DNA of 64,000 nucleotides from Orientallactaga sibirica. Lineage: Eukaryota > Chordata > Mammalia > Rodentia > Dipodidae. Positions within the stretch are counted from its first letter, which is position 1. Each line of letters opens with the position of its first letter. Shown piece by piece: positions 11,916-23,290 of the stretch. The stretch is from NCBI GenBank assembly GCA_036365145.1, contig JAEOAD010000031.1, positions 9,210,001 through 9,274,000 on the forward strand. Reading direction: 5' to 3'. The notes below the pieces were generated by a model, which saw only the letters and a program-made list of their open reading frames with translations, searched no databases and was not told the origin of the DNA. The translations under genes and the position numbers were made by a program.

Positions 11916-12146
11916 TTTCTTTTCAAAAAAATTGTTTATTTATTCATTTGTTAGTAAAGAGTGATAAAGAGAGGAGAGAAACAGACAGAAAGAATAGGCA
12001 TGCCAAGGCCTCCAGCTGCAGCATATTAACTCTAGACACATGTGCCACTTTGCGCATCTGGCTTTAAGTGCGTACTTAGGGAAGTGAACCCAGGTCCTTA
12101 GGCTTTGCAGGCAAGGGCCTCAACTGTCGAGCCATCTCTCCTGCCC
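11916..12146 (-). mobile_element. B2-like SINE, antisense
   Basis: 'tttgcgcatctggctttaag', 'aggtccttaggctttgcagg' and 'gagccatctctcctgcccc'. Imperfect target-site duplication 'ctaaataga(a)ttttc' at 11901-11915 and 12147-12160. Confidence 0.92.
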
Positions 12147-12160
12147 CTAAATAGATTTTC

Positions 12161-13120
12161 AACAGATATATTATTTTTAAATTTTGATTGATAAAAGATA
12201 GTAATGAATGTCTGTAAGATTCATGTTAATATCCTTTCTAATTCAACACACATTTTACTTCAAACATTGTCAATTCACTCAGAATGCATTTTATAAAATT
12301 GAAGATAGATAGTTTCTATTTTAAAACTACAAATACAGAGTGGATTTATTTTGTGATCATGACATTAGGATCCATGAAAATGATACTGTTTTATTTTTTG
12401 TATATATTGATTTATTTATTCATTTTGTGATGTTGGGTATCTAACCCAGGAAATCCAGTGATAAAAATCATTCCGAATCCATGTCCCGACTAATTTGATT
12501 ATGTAACCCTGTAGTCTGATATATACTTGGGGATTGAGGTGAATTCTAGAATCTAAAGACTAGAGAACCTAGGGCTCTGTGGTCTGAGGTCAGGAGAGGA
12601 TGGAAACCTGAGCCCTGGAACGCAGTCAGTTCTGCACGGAGGTTCAGGTTTGGGCAATGCCTCATTTTTTGTTTTTCTGAAAAAGAAGGTATGTTTAATC
12701 AGCTATCTGAATATTATACAACCAATTCACATTGACACATACAAATAACTATCTCCATTATCCATTTGTATTTTTAAAATTTTATGTGGATTCTTAGACT
12801 TACCAAGTATTTCAAATATTCCACTGATTTTGTTTACTGACTACATTCTGGTATTAAAAAACTTAAATGATTATATTTTTATCTATGTACAATGACTTGT
12901 TTCTATAACAGTGTTAAATATTACTTTTTATAATGTTGTTGGTGAACCTTATGGCTGCAATATTTTTAGAGATCTTTACTATTCCTGAAGAATTTCTTTT
13001 GCTTTCAAGCTCAAGTGGTTCATTTGTGTCTTAATGGTTGAGTACATGTACATGTGAATGTATGTGTTATAGTTTTCTTTAAGTGTTTGATGAACTGAAT
13101 TTTTTTCTGTCATAGAAACT
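12161..13120. other. AT-rich sequence, no gene found
   Basis: No recognisable gene. A possible ID-like remnant ('tgggtatctaacccagg') lies near 12435-12490 but is too weak to call. Confidence 0.35.
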
Positions 13121-13124
13121 TGTT

Positions 13125-13520
13125 TTGATTTTATGTGTGTATGCATGCATATAGCATGTGCTGTGTGATGCATGTGGTGCTGTGCATGCTGTGTAAAAGT
13201 GTGTATGCAGATGCATGTGCCCCTTGTACACACATGCAGAGGTCAGAAGAGAACATCAGTTATTTTTCCTCCATCGCTCATCTGCTTATTTCCTTGAGAT
13301 GGGGTTTGTTACTGATTCGTGAGCAAGCTGTTTACACAAGTCCCAGTGATTCTGCAGACTCTGCTTAAAAGAGAACTGGGATTAGGAAAGCACATGGTGG
13401 GTCATACCCAGCTGTTTACGTGGGCACTGCAGAATCAAACTCAAGCAGTCTCAGACCCACTTAGGTCCTTATGATTGCCTGGGAAGCACTCCTATTGCTA
13501 AGCCATCTCTCTAGCCCTGA
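13125..13520 (-). mobile_element. B4/RSINE1-type chimeric SINE, antisense
   Basis: A TG-rich tail region, a B1-like centre ('ccttgagatggggtttgtta', 'gaactgggattaggaaagca') and an ID-like end ('tgctaagccatctctctagc') occur in the order of an antisense ID/B1 chimera. Old and diverged. Confidence 0.6.
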
Positions 13521-13524
13521 GAGG

Positions 13525-13690
13525 CTATATTTTTTTATTGACAGCTTCTATACTTACAGACAATAAACCATGATATTTCCCTCCCCTCCCCCACTCCCCT
13601 TCAGAACTCCACTCTCCATCATATCCCCTCCTTTTCTCCATTAGTCTCTCTTTTAATTTGATGTCATTTACTCTGTGTGTGTAAAATTCT
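13525..13690 (-). mobile_element. L1 3' end fragment, antisense
   Basis: Matches 7860-8035 by eye: 'ccactctccatcatatcccc', 'tagtctctcttttaatttga'. Only the last ~160 bp of the 3' UTR is present. Confidence 0.7.
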
Positions 13691-13926
13691 TAATGCTTAT
13701 GGTTGTTCTTCTTTATATTTAGATAAATATGTCATGACCATGAATAAATAATTTTAGATCTCCCTTATTCCAATTAATATTATTATGTTTAAGTTTTCAA
13801 TAACACTCATTGTCTGTTACAGGGAAATGTAAATATTGCCTAATAAGTTTAAAGATACTTATAATATATAACATGATTTAATCATATTGGGAGTAACTAA
13901 TAATTTTCAAGGATACAGTTAGCACA

Positions 13927-14138
13927 CTAGTTTTTTATGTATTTTTTTATTTATTTGCAGAGGGACAGAGAGAGAGAAAATGAATAGGCATGCCAAGAAC
14001 TCTTAATGTTGCAAATAAACTCCAGATACATGCACCACTCTGTGTATTTGGTTTTATGTGGATACTGAGGAAGCAAACCCAGGTTGGCAAGGCTTTGTAA
14101 GTAAGCACATTTAACTGCTGAGCCATCTCTCTAGCCCT
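13927..14138 (-). mobile_element. B2-like SINE, antisense
   Basis: 'atttatttgcagagggacag', 'ctccagatacatgcaccact', 'ctgctgagccatctctctag'. Short target-site duplication 'tacagtta' on both sides. Confidence 0.88.
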
Positions 14139-14154
14139 ACAGTTAATAGAATTC

Positions 14155-14335
14155 TTTTAATTTTTTGAATTTTATTAGATATGGGAATATTTTGTATGTA
14201 AACAACACATGTTGGTACCATGCTTTCCCTCCTCCCTGCCCCTTTTCTGAAGAGGCTTTCCTTGCTGGGGGTGCAGGTGAACCCAATGGGGATTGTGGGT
14301 CATACATTATGGGGGGGAGGGCTAGAGGGAATTTA
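14155..14335 (-). mobile_element. L1 3' end fragment, antisense
   Basis: 'tgttggtaccatgctttccc' and 'gattgtgggtcatacattat' match the antisense L1 3' ends at 60.6 kb and 63.9 kb. The SINE at 14,336-14,545 follows directly. Confidence 0.7.
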
Positions 14336-14545
14336 AAAAAATATTTTATTTATTTATCTATTTGAGAGAGAGGGAGAAAGAGAGAGAGAGAGAGAATGGG
14401 TACAGCAGGATCTATAGCCGCTGCAAATGAACTCCAGACGCATGTGCTACCTTGGGCATCTGGCTTTATGTGGGTATTGGGAATTGAACCTGGATTTTTG
14501 GCTTTGCACAGAAGCACCTTAACTGCTAAGCCATCTCTGTAGCCC
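14336..14545 (-). mobile_element. B2-like SINE, antisense
   Basis: 'atttatttatctatttgaga', GA repeat, 'gaactccagacgcatgtgct', 'gctaagccatctctgtagcc'. Target-site duplication not obvious. Confidence 0.88.
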
Positions 14546-14825
14546 AATTAATGTAATTCTATAGACAGCTTCTTTAACCCCTACTTTTTATGCTATTATA
14601 CACAAAAAAATTGAGCAGGTCTGTTTGCTGATCAAAAGAACTGGGCATACACATACACTCTCTCTTTCTCTCTTCCACCTCCTTCTCTCTTTTCACAAAT
14701 AAGTAAATAAAAATATTAACAAAATATAAACAATTAATGTCAAATTTCTTTGAATTAATTTTGATATCAATAAATATTTTCTTTTTGCTTATTAAAGTGA
14801 AAATTATTTTAATGTATGTTCTTCT

Positions 14826-15027
14826 TTTTAAAAATATATCATTAATTTATTTATTTATTTGAGAGAGACAGAGAGGAAGAGACAGAAAAAGGGCATCCAG
14901 CCACTGCAAATGAACTCTAGATGCATGCACCCCTGTGCATCTGGCTTATGTGGGTCCTGGGGAATTGAACCAGGGTCCTTAGGCTTCCCAGGCAAATGCC
15001 TTAACCTCTAAGCCATTTCCCTAGCCC
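14826..15027 (-). mobile_element. B2-like SINE, antisense
   Basis: Complete antisense copy. Target-site duplication 'taatgta(t/g)gttcttct' at 14810-14825 and 15028-15043, one mismatch in 16. Confidence 0.94.
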
Positions 15028-15165
15028 TAATGTAGGTTCTTCTACTGAACTAAACACAAATGCTTGTATTTATTCATTATTTTACCTGCTAGTTTACATT
15101 TCTAATGTACTATTCATGCATTCTCCATAATTTCTGTTCTTTAAACAATTAGTCTTTAACTTTTT

Positions 15166-15424
15166 CTTTTCTTTTCTTTTTTCTTTTTTTTTTTGGAGAG
15201 AGGGAAAGGATGACAGATAAGAGATGGGTGCGCCAGCAGTCTCAGCTGCTGCGAACAAAATCCAGATGTGTGCACCCCCTTGTGGTCAAGTGCAGCATTG
15301 CGCCCTTGAGTCATTGCATCTGGCTAAACCTGGGACCTGGCGATTGGAACCGCTGGAGATTGGAACCAGCATTCTTAGGCTTAGGAGGCAGGCGCCTTAA
15401 CCACTAAGCCATCTCTCTAGCCCC
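15166..15424 (-). mobile_element. B2-like SINE, long subfamily with internal duplication
   Basis: Antisense copy carrying 'caccccc ttgtggtcaag'-type sequence and a head at 15,400-15,424. Perfect target-site duplication 'agtctttaacttttt' at 15151-15165 and 15425-15439. It contains a short internal duplication ('gattggaaccgctggagatt', 15341-15372) also present in the copy at 22.65 kb. Confidence 0.95.
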
Positions 15425-15439
15425 AGTCTTTAACTTTTT

Positions 15440-16600
15440 GAGTGACTTTCATGATTTATGATAATAATTATACTTGATATATAAATGTAATTGAAAAGAC
15501 ATTTATTGCTTTCCTGGATACTGAAAAAATTAGACATCATTAATATTATTTAGCTTTTGATTTTTATAGAACATGGAGCTCTCAGGACGCAGAATTATAT
15601 GGCAGGTCTCGGAAAACATGTTCAACATTTTTTTTTAATTAAATCTTGTATGTTAAGATGTAGACAAAAAACCCTTTCCATGCAAATTTCCAGTTGTGTT
15701 AGATTATTACTACAAGTTTCTCCCATATTTGTGCTGTATCACTAATGTGTGAATTTGGAATGTTTAATTTTCTAAGTTTTCTGTGATTATATTTACAAAA
15801 TTTTGTCTCTTTTTAGAAAGTATCCAAAATACTAGTTTGTGTTTTTGCTTATCCTTTTATTTTTATGTATATTAATTTCTTTTGTTATCATTACTATTTT
15901 TCATGCTTGTGTTGATTTTCTTTTTGAAGGAGTTATTATTTGAAGAGTTTATTTTCATTTTCTAGTTCAATAATCAGGGTATTTGAGATTATGAGTTAGT
16001 TTCTAAACATACTCATTTCCTCTGTACTTCTAAATTTTAATATGTGATTATTATTCTAATTGACATAGCTGAGATTGGAACTGGTTATTTTTGTCTTTGA
16101 TCCCACAGCTCTTTAGTGTTCTGTTTTCATTTTATTTCGTTTTAATTTAAGTGTGTATACTTATTATGATTTTGTTTTTATTATTGAAGTACTTCAGTTG
16201 CATATCTTTAGCCCTTTCATTATACTCTTTCTTTTGCTATTATTAGGCTACAATTCACATTCATGTCTTGCCATGATGTTCAACAGACAGTCACATCCCT
16301 TGCAATTGGCCTTCTTCCTCATATCATAAAATTGGAAAAAGTATATCTCTAACATAGGGCATTGATATTAGATAAACCCAGTGAAAAACTTTATCAATTT
16401 TCATCACTAAATTTGAAGGTTGCATTCTAAATAATAAGACCTTATGGAAGTACCACTTTTGAAAGTCTCTTTTGTTCTTTTCTGTAAAAAAAAACTAAAC
16501 CAAAATTCAACCAACTTTTCAAATACAAAACTACGTGGATTAGAATTAATCATGTTCTATCCAACTGATAAATTACTTCTGATAATAATTCTTCATCCTT
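15440..16600. other. AT-rich sequence, no gene found
   Basis: T-rich on the plus strand with a texture suggesting very old antisense L1. No anchor block was recognised and no gene is visible. Confidence 0.3.
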
Positions 16601-17272
16601 CCAAATAAGAAAATAAGCACGGTAGGGAGATGAAGCTTAGCAGAGCTTGTAAACATTTCGTGAACTCTTCACAGATATAGGGAAAACCTATACTGCTTCA
16701 AAGTATTCTCTGTCAACTTCTCAACAGAGAAGTCTCGGTGAGAGCAGATTCAGGTTTAGCATAGTGCTCCTGCCTAGCCACAGTAGCAGCTGCCAGGAAG
16801 ATACCTAGGGCGTGTCAGAGAGTGCCCAATTTCCTTTGAAATCATACATTCTAAAGACAGGCTGCTGCTGCTTTCCTATTAAACACACAAGTACAAAGTG
16901 GTCCATATTTCCCAAAGCTTCACAAGTGTAGGAGAATACGCTGAGGGGATAAGGCTCAAAACACAATTTCGCCATAGGACACTATTTTATCAGATGAATT
17001 ACTGGAAAGCCAAACACTAAAATACTCCTTTTGGATTACAAGAATTTTCATAATGTTCTATTTCTGTTTCCAAGTAGCCATAATTCACCCTTCTCATCAC
17101 GTTTTGGCATAACGGCTGCACTCACTTCATTATCGATGTCATGATGGTGCTGGCTCTTAGGTCTCTATCTGAGCATCCCTTTCCAGATGTGTAAATGATT
17201 CTTTCCACTCCTAGGTAAAGTCAGTTCTCACTCTTGCCTCCCTCTTAGAGTCCTTTATTTTTATAAACAACC

Positions 17273-17274
<2 letters not shown>
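16601..17274. other. Repeat-free, balanced-composition stretch
   Basis: About 670 bp of more balanced composition with no recognisable mobile element. No exon signature seen. It may be single-copy sequence. Confidence 0.35.

Positions 17275-17312
<38 letters not shown>
17275..17312. repeat. Poly(T) run of 38
   Basis: Uninterrupted T38. It could be the tail of an antisense retrocopy covering about 17,313-17,457, but I see no parent gene and no flanking duplication. Confidence 0.95.
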
Positions 17313-17313
<1 letters not shown>

Positions 17314-17457
17314 GTTTGGAGCAGTAGGGAATATGTTTAACTATTCTGAGTCTCTGTAAAACTCCATTAGTTTAGAACCTAGGGACCATCATTTTATCTA
17401 TCATGGTACAGTAACAAAGTCCTATAATAGTCAAATGCCTTTAAAAGAATATCTATA

Positions 17458-17578
17458 CACTCGGGAGGCAGAGGTAGGAGTATCGCCGAGAGTTCGAGGC
17501 CACCCTGAGACTACATAGTTAATTCCAGGTCAGCCTGGATCAGAGTGAGACCCTACCTCACAAAAAAAAAAAAAAAAA
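17458..17578 (+). mobile_element. 5'-truncated B1 SINE
   Basis: Starts inside B1 ('ctcgggaggcagaggtagga') and runs through 'gaggccaccctgagactaca' to an A tail. The 'ggccgggcgtggtgg' head is missing. Possible short target-site duplication 'atctata'. Confidence 0.9.
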
Positions 17579-17617
17579 AAAATCTATAAAAGAACCCAAA
17601 TCTAAGATTTTTTTAAA

Positions 17618-18480
17618 AATGTTTTTATTTAGCCTGTTGTTCGGTATAAAGGGTTTTATAGTATCATTTCCTTTTGGGTCCTTATTTGTATCCACCCACC
17701 TTTGTCCTCCCTCCCACCCTTTCATTCCCTCCCACCCTTACCCTCCCCCCATCCCACCCTCCCTATTGTCTGGTCCTCAGAGTGCTTATTAGGTTTGGCA
17801 GCATCTCAGGTGGATTCAGATGAATGAGACCATGCGACGATTAGCTTTTTGTGATTGAGTGAGCTCACTGAGGATGATCTGTTCCATGTTTGACCATTTT
17901 TTTTTCGAATTTCATTATTTCATCATTCCTTACTGCTATGTAGAATTCCATAGTATAGATATACCACATCTTTGTTATCCATTCATCTAATGATGGACAT
18001 CTGGATTGATTCCAGCTCTTTGCTATTATGAATTGAGCAGCTATAAACATGGTTGAGCAAATGTCTCTGATCTGAAGCTTGGAGCCTTTAGGGTAAATGC
18101 CCAGCAAGGAAATAGCTGGATCTGTTGGCAGGTCTATGGTCATCTTTTCAGGAGTCTCCATATAGCTTTCCATAGTGGTTGAACCATTTTACACTCCCAC
18201 CAACAGTGAAGGCTTGTTCCTATTTCTCCATAGCCTCGCCAGCATTTGTTTTCATTTTTTTTTAATGTTAGCCATCCTTACTGGGGTAAGGTGGAACCTC
18301 ATAGTTGTTTTAATTTGCATTTCCCTTTCCCTTGTGACAGCTGGTTCTCATTGCTCTTTCAGCATTCTTACCGTCCTTCCTTTGCAGTACATTGGTATCA
18401 TATTAATATGGCCATCCTTCCCCATGGGATATGCAGAAATGTGTATCCTTGCTGAAGTACTGTATGCATTGCTCTTGTAA
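17618..18480 (-). mobile_element. L1 ORF2 3' end plus short 3' UTR, antisense
   Basis: The minus strand reads through the end of L1 ORF2 into a G-rich early 3' UTR (complement of 17,690-17,770) and stops at 'aacaacaggctaaa' in an A-rich tail. That is well short of the longer 3' UTR kept in the 4.7-6.3 kb copy. The 5' limit near 18,330-18,480 is uncertain. Confidence 0.8.
17825..18325 (-). pseudogene. L1 ORF2 C-terminal fragment, frameshifted
   Basis: ORF2 encodes the L1 endonuclease and reverse transcriptase; only its cysteine-rich C-terminal tail region lies here, so neither catalytic domain is present. The open stretch 17,865-18,173 shows the landmarks 'LLGIYPK', 'MFIAAQFIIAKSWNQ', 'CPSLDEW' and 'KMWYIYTMEFY'. 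Upstream on the minus strand, 'WRGYGEIGT'-like coding continues to about 18,260. A frameshift near 17,885 moves the last part ('ILSEL'-type) to another frame. Non-functional. Confidence 0.85.
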
Positions 18481-18660
18481 TCATTGCTAAAACATGTGAC
18501 AGATGCTCACCTGTCTGCATAGAAAAAAGATGTGTAACCAAGGGGAAAATTACATTTACAAAAAGACATGTAGGTAGTGTCCTCCCAGTAAGTCTATGAT
18601 TTTGTATTGGACAAATTGGAATAAAAGAGAAAATGAGATGAAAATATTTTCATGCTATTT

Positions 18661-18905
18661 TTTTTAATTTAAATTTAAATTTTATTTATTCATTTTATTT
18701 TATTTTGAGAGAGAGAGAGAGGCAGATACAGAGAGAGACAGAGAGATAGAATGGGCACACCAGGGCCTCCAATTGCTGCAAACGAACTCCAGATGCATGT
18801 GCCACCTTGTTCATCTGGCTGATGTGGGTCCTGGGGAATCAAACCTGGGTCCTTTGGCTTTGCAGGCAAGTGCCTTAACCACTAAGCCATCTCTCCAGCC
18901 CCTAA
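18661..18905 (-). mobile_element. B2-like SINE, antisense
   Basis: Full antisense copy with GA-rich stretch and head 'ccactaagccatctctccag'. Perfect target-site duplication 'catgctattt' at 18651-18660 and 18906-18915. Confidence 0.95.
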
Positions 18906-18915
18906 CATGCTATTT

Positions 18916-19262
18916 ATTATGACTGAGTGGGGGCAAAATGAAAAGAGAGTATGCATTAGACATGTGCAAGATATGCTCCACGGAGTTCATTATGCTTCTC
19001 CATCCTTGGACACTGCCATGAGGGCCACAATGCATCTCCATCCCCGAAAGGAACACAGCAACTCCAAAACAGCTGAATGACCAAAAAATCCCATCATAAG
19101 CAGGTGTGAAAACTACCTAATAGCTAAAAAAAAAAAAAATGAAGTGCCCATTTAAGTTAACTTCCTACCTCCTATAAACTCTAGGACTTTATGAGAGCAC
19201 ACATAGCTTAAGTAGGAGTATATGTACCTGAAAATACAGTGAGTGACTGTTAATTTCCAGTG
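18916..19262. other. No recognisable gene or repeat
   Basis: Unassigned sequence with an A13 run near 19,126-19,139. Confidence 0.35.
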
Positions 19263-19440
19263 AAAATCTTATGATCATCCTCCTCTTCCTCCTCCTTCTA
19301 TGAGGGATTGTTGATTAGGCCCAGTCTTGTCGGTGTCTCAAGAGTGCATAAAATCATAGCTGCTCTGACATCAAGATAGTAGTGACCATGTTCATGTCAT
19401 GCCCAGAGGACAGAATTCAATAACAATGGTCTAAGTAATT
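19263..19440 (-). mobile_element. Probable L1 3' UTR fragment, antisense
   Basis: 'attgttgattaggcccagtc', 'agctgctctgacatcaagat' and 'catgcccagaggacagaatt' follow the pattern of rodent antisense L1 3' UTRs. Diverged; boundaries guessed. Confidence 0.4.
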
Positions 19441-20800
19441 GGAGACGTGCTCTTTCAACAGAGATTTAAAGGAATAGAGGCCTCATTAGAGACCTCACAT
19501 CAGGAAGGTTCCTGTCAACTAGAATCCTCTATAGTAAGGACCCCAGAAAAGCAACCTTAACAGCTGAGTAAACCCAGAAAACACGCCTTACAGCATTTGT
19601 TAAGTTCTCCAGTACAAGTAGCCTGCAGAAATGATATCCATAAAATATTCTACTACCATCACCATCTCCAAGATGAATCTGGTCTATGCATTTTAAAGAT
19701 AGAAAAAATATTTTCATCACTGCAATGCTTTGCAAAGATTTTTAAAGATCAAGGAAATTGGCCAATTTGGAAATGTTTAAAATGGAACATTTTTTACATC
19801 ACCTTATATATTACCTATCACTTAGCGATATATTTTGTGCTGATATCAGGGGTGCAGTTGTGCCACTTTCACCTCATAGGATGAACAAGCTGAGTAAATG
19901 TTGTTGGTAAAAAGCCCAATGATGAGAGATTCACGACAAGTTCTCTGGAGGTTGCTGTGCTTAAGATAGGCTGATGTTCCCTTACTTTGCCAGCTCCTAT
20001 CAGATTTTGCTACTCATAGAAAATTGACTTGGGCAGAGCTATCATTATTATTACCATTATTTTATTCTTGCCAGAAACTGCCATTTCAAAGTGTGTTCCT
20101 TTCTGGATTGAAAAACAAAATAATGAGCCTGTATTTTTATTTCCTGGGAGGCCACATTCATTTACATTCACTTACTCTTTAGGCTCCCCAGGTCCCATAA
20201 TTTGCACAGTGCTTCTAGAAACAGGCATATAATCACAGCAGGGGAGAAGTGAGGCCTCAAAGCCTGCATATTGCAGGCTGGTTAGGTTGTGCTTATGTTG
20301 GCTCAGGGGTCTTCATGCCTTATGCAGTATATCTCTATATATGTGCTGAAACATTTAATATAGAGAAACTGGGTCTTGGTTTATTGCGTAAACTCTCTCA
20401 TGCATCTGGGCCTATCTGCTGACGAGTCTGCTATAAAGGCCAGGCCCTCTAAGTGATTTCTGCTGCATACATCAGCAAGACCCCTGGCCTTTCATTTTAT
20501 TTTTATTTTGTGATACGTTAATAACACCTACATATGTATGCATATATAATATATATACATATTATATATGGCACTATGAGATGACTCTGATTTGTATAAA
20601 ACAATCCAGTAAATGAATTTATTTGCAGCCTTCCTACGATCCCATGTATTCTTAATTACCCACACTTCCAACCAACCCACCTCTGAAAATCTGCAAGGAA
20701 ATCTCTGGATTTCAGCTGAAGCTTGCATGTGCTCCTTTTCACTGTGATTCTCCGTGATGAGTTTCCTTAACTGCTTAAACCCCAAGCAGCCAAGCATTAT
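19441..20800. other. No recognisable gene or repeat
   Basis: About 1.35 kb without an assignable family or gene. Alternating AT/TA sequence at 20,530-20,570 is low complexity. Confidence 0.35.
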
Positions 20801-20804
20801 TTCT

Positions 20805-21140
20805 GTTCTGGTTATCTATTGCTGCTGAACAAACACACTGAAACTTAGTGGTTTGAAACAATAGCCATTTTATTTGTTCATGATTCTAATGTGTGGGCTG
20901 GGCTCAGCTGGACTTGCTAGTGATCATTCCTGTGACTGCATTCAGCTGGCAGGGCAGCTGGGAACTGGGCTCAGCTGGCATGCTGGCATGGCTGGGTATG
21001 TTTCTCTGCCCTGTGTGGACTCAGTTCCCTCTTGTCTCGTGTGCAGAAGCCCATTTGTTTTTACTTATGATGTGGACAGACATGGCTAGAATTCTCACAT
21101 GGAAGCTCAAGGCATTCAAGAGCTTCTAGGCATTAATAAA
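20805..21140 (+). mobile_element. Ancient eutherian MER-type repeat
   Basis: 'ggttatctattgctgctgaa', 'actgaaacttagtggtttga' and 'gggctgggctcagctgg' are hallmarks of an old medium-reiteration repeat shared across placental mammals. I do not assign a family name. Confidence 0.55.
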
Positions 21141-21144
21141 ACTT

Positions 21145-21400
21145 AGGGTCCTCCTCAGTGGAGTTTCTGGTATTCACTGCGGTCTCATGAATGAAACTTG
21201 GTCTCTGTGTGGTGTGTGTAGGGTGGGGGCAATGCCTCAGAATACACCTGCCTATCTGGCAGGTATTATACTTTTCTTCTCTCCTTCCTCAATGTTCCCT
21301 GAGCTTTGGCATGGCATGTTATAGGTCTCCTTTAGTTTAGAGCTCTCAGCAGACTCTGATTTTATTATATGATGAGTTTTGAGACTCTTTGGTGGAATGG
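21145..21400 (-). mobile_element. L1 3' UTR fragment, antisense
   Basis: 'tcctcagtggagtttctggt', 'ggcaatgcctcagaa' and 'agtttagagctctcagcaga' align with 60,660-60,870. Confidence 0.55.
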
Positions 21401-21689
21401 GTGTGGGGAGAGAGAATATAAGAATTTAACCTGATAGAAATATGAGCAACATACAATATATTCATACTATAAAGCTCTCAATTAATATGCTAATTTTTTA
21501 TAATTCCTCTGTATCTAATTTGTCCACATATATTAAAATTAAGTTAATGGAAGTGCCTTTTCCATAAGCAAAGGTTTATATGTCTAATTTGATGACGTTT
21601 GACCAAGGCATACAAAGAATTAAATGGAACCACAGTGAACACATGTTATATATTATATTATATGTTAATATATTAATATTAACCATTAA

Positions 21690-22410
21690 TATTTCTTCTG
21701 TAATTATTTGGTCAAATTTTCCCATTTGTTATATTTGTTGTCTATATTTAATTGAATGTTTAGAGTTTATTCCATGTATTTTAGATAAAGGCCCTTTGTG
21801 AAATAAAGAGATTATAAATATTTTTCCACTATGACTTTATGTTCCTTAATAACCATTTATTTAAAATCTAAACAACTTATATTTGTTATGAACCAATTCA
21901 TCATTTTTTAAATTTTTTTGTCCTTTTTTTTTTTTTTTTTTTTTTTTTGAAATGGGTTCTCACTGTGTTGCCTGGGCTGGCTAGGAGCTTTCTATGTAGC
22001 CCAAGTTGCTATCAAATTTCTCCTACCTGAACTTTCTGAGGACTAGAATTGCAGGTGTATATCACCTTCCCCTTTATAAGTCATTTTTATTGATTTCTAG
22101 ATTTTAAAACATCTTTATCTGGCTCATGTTTCCAGAGAATCGGTTTCATATTTTTCTGATAAAATTCAGCTTCTCCATTTTGAGCTATGATTGATTTTGT
22201 ATGTGTGCTCCTGTATGTCTGGTATGGTCTGAGGTAACAAATGATTTTCTTTTCTCTTTGGATAGCTGATCTTTCAAGATCAATTTTGAAAACTTTTCTT
22301 ACTTCCCACTAAATTGCACTTGTCTGTTTGTCAAGACTTACCACACAATAAGTACCCAAATAGGCCATTGTTTTTTTTTTTTTTTTTTCTTTCCTCTGAT
22401 GATATGAGTG
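21690..22410 (-). mobile_element. Ancient L1, antisense, split by a B1
   Basis: 'ttagagtttattccatgtat', 'agataaaggccctttgtgaa', 'ccattttgagctatgattga' and the later 'ctttcaagatcaattttg' follow the order of an ancient mammalian antisense L1. A B1 lies inside it. Confidence 0.5.
21918..22072 (-). mobile_element. Old B1 SINE, antisense
   Basis: T-run of about 28, then 'ctgtgttgcctgggctggct', 'agctttctatgtagcccaag', 'gaggactagaattgcaggtg'. Confidence 0.7.
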
Positions 22411-22555
22411 TCTTTTTTTCACCGACTCCATACTGTTAAAATTGGGTTCTTATTCATATTATTATAATTGAATCTTTTTCAAATAGTCTGACAATCCCAG
22501 AATTTTGATTGAATTATTTAAATATTTATATTTGACACAAAAATTCATGTATGAG

Positions 22556-23115
22556 CTGGGTAAATAGCTCGGTTGATAAAGTGTTTTCCTTGCAAGCATA
22601 ATGATCAGAGTTATACTGCTAGAACTCATATGAAAAATCAGGTTGAGGGCTGGAGGGATGGCTTAGCGGTTAAGGCGCCTGCCTCCTAAGCCTAAGAATG
22701 CTGGTTCCAATCTCCAGCGATTCCAATCTCCAGGTCCCACATTTAGCCAGATGCAAAGTGACACAGGGCACAATGTCGCACTTGACCACAAGGGGGAGCA
22801 CACATCTGGATTTTATTCACAGCAGCTGAGAGGCTGCTGGCGCGCCCATCTCTATCTTTTTCCCTCTCCCTCTCTCTCTATCTCTCTTTGTGTCTCTCAA
22901 AAAAAAAAAAAAATCAGGTTGAGTGGCATGTGCATTTAATTCCAGTACTGGGGAGTTAAAGACAGAAGGAAACATGGGGCTTGCTGGCCATCTTGTCTAG
23001 CCTAATTGCTGAGTTTCAAACCAATGATAGACCCATCAGGAAGAAAAAGGATGGTACTTCTCAGGATTGATTCTAAGATTGTAATTTGTCCTCCTGATGC
23101 ACATGCAAACAGGCA
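22556..23115 (+). mobile_element. B4-type chimeric SINE, host of a nested SINE
   Basis: ID-like head 'gagctgggtaaatagctcgg' and 'gtgttttccttgcaagcata', then after the nested SINE a B1-like part ('gtggcatgtgcatttaattc', 'gggcttgctggccatcttgt') and a CA-rich end. Confidence 0.6.
22648..22908 (+). mobile_element. B2-like SINE, long subfamily with internal duplication
   Basis: Sense copy with 'cttgaccacaagggggagca' and TC-rich 3' part. Perfect 15-bp target-site duplication 'aaaaatcaggttgag' at 22633-22647 and 22909-22923. It carries the same internal duplication ('ttccaatctccagcgattcc') as the copy at 15.17-15.42 kb. Confidence 0.96.
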
Positions 23116-23290
23116 CAAACTTTTGTACAACATGAATGCATACATAAACAAATACCCCAAAAGTAAATTTTATGTAACAAGATCCCAATTTATTGTTATC
23201 CTATTTGTTTTCTTATATATTTTCTTATATATTTACTTGTAACTTACTCATTTTTTCATTATTGCTGGAGTTTTTGAGGTAACTTGAGCA

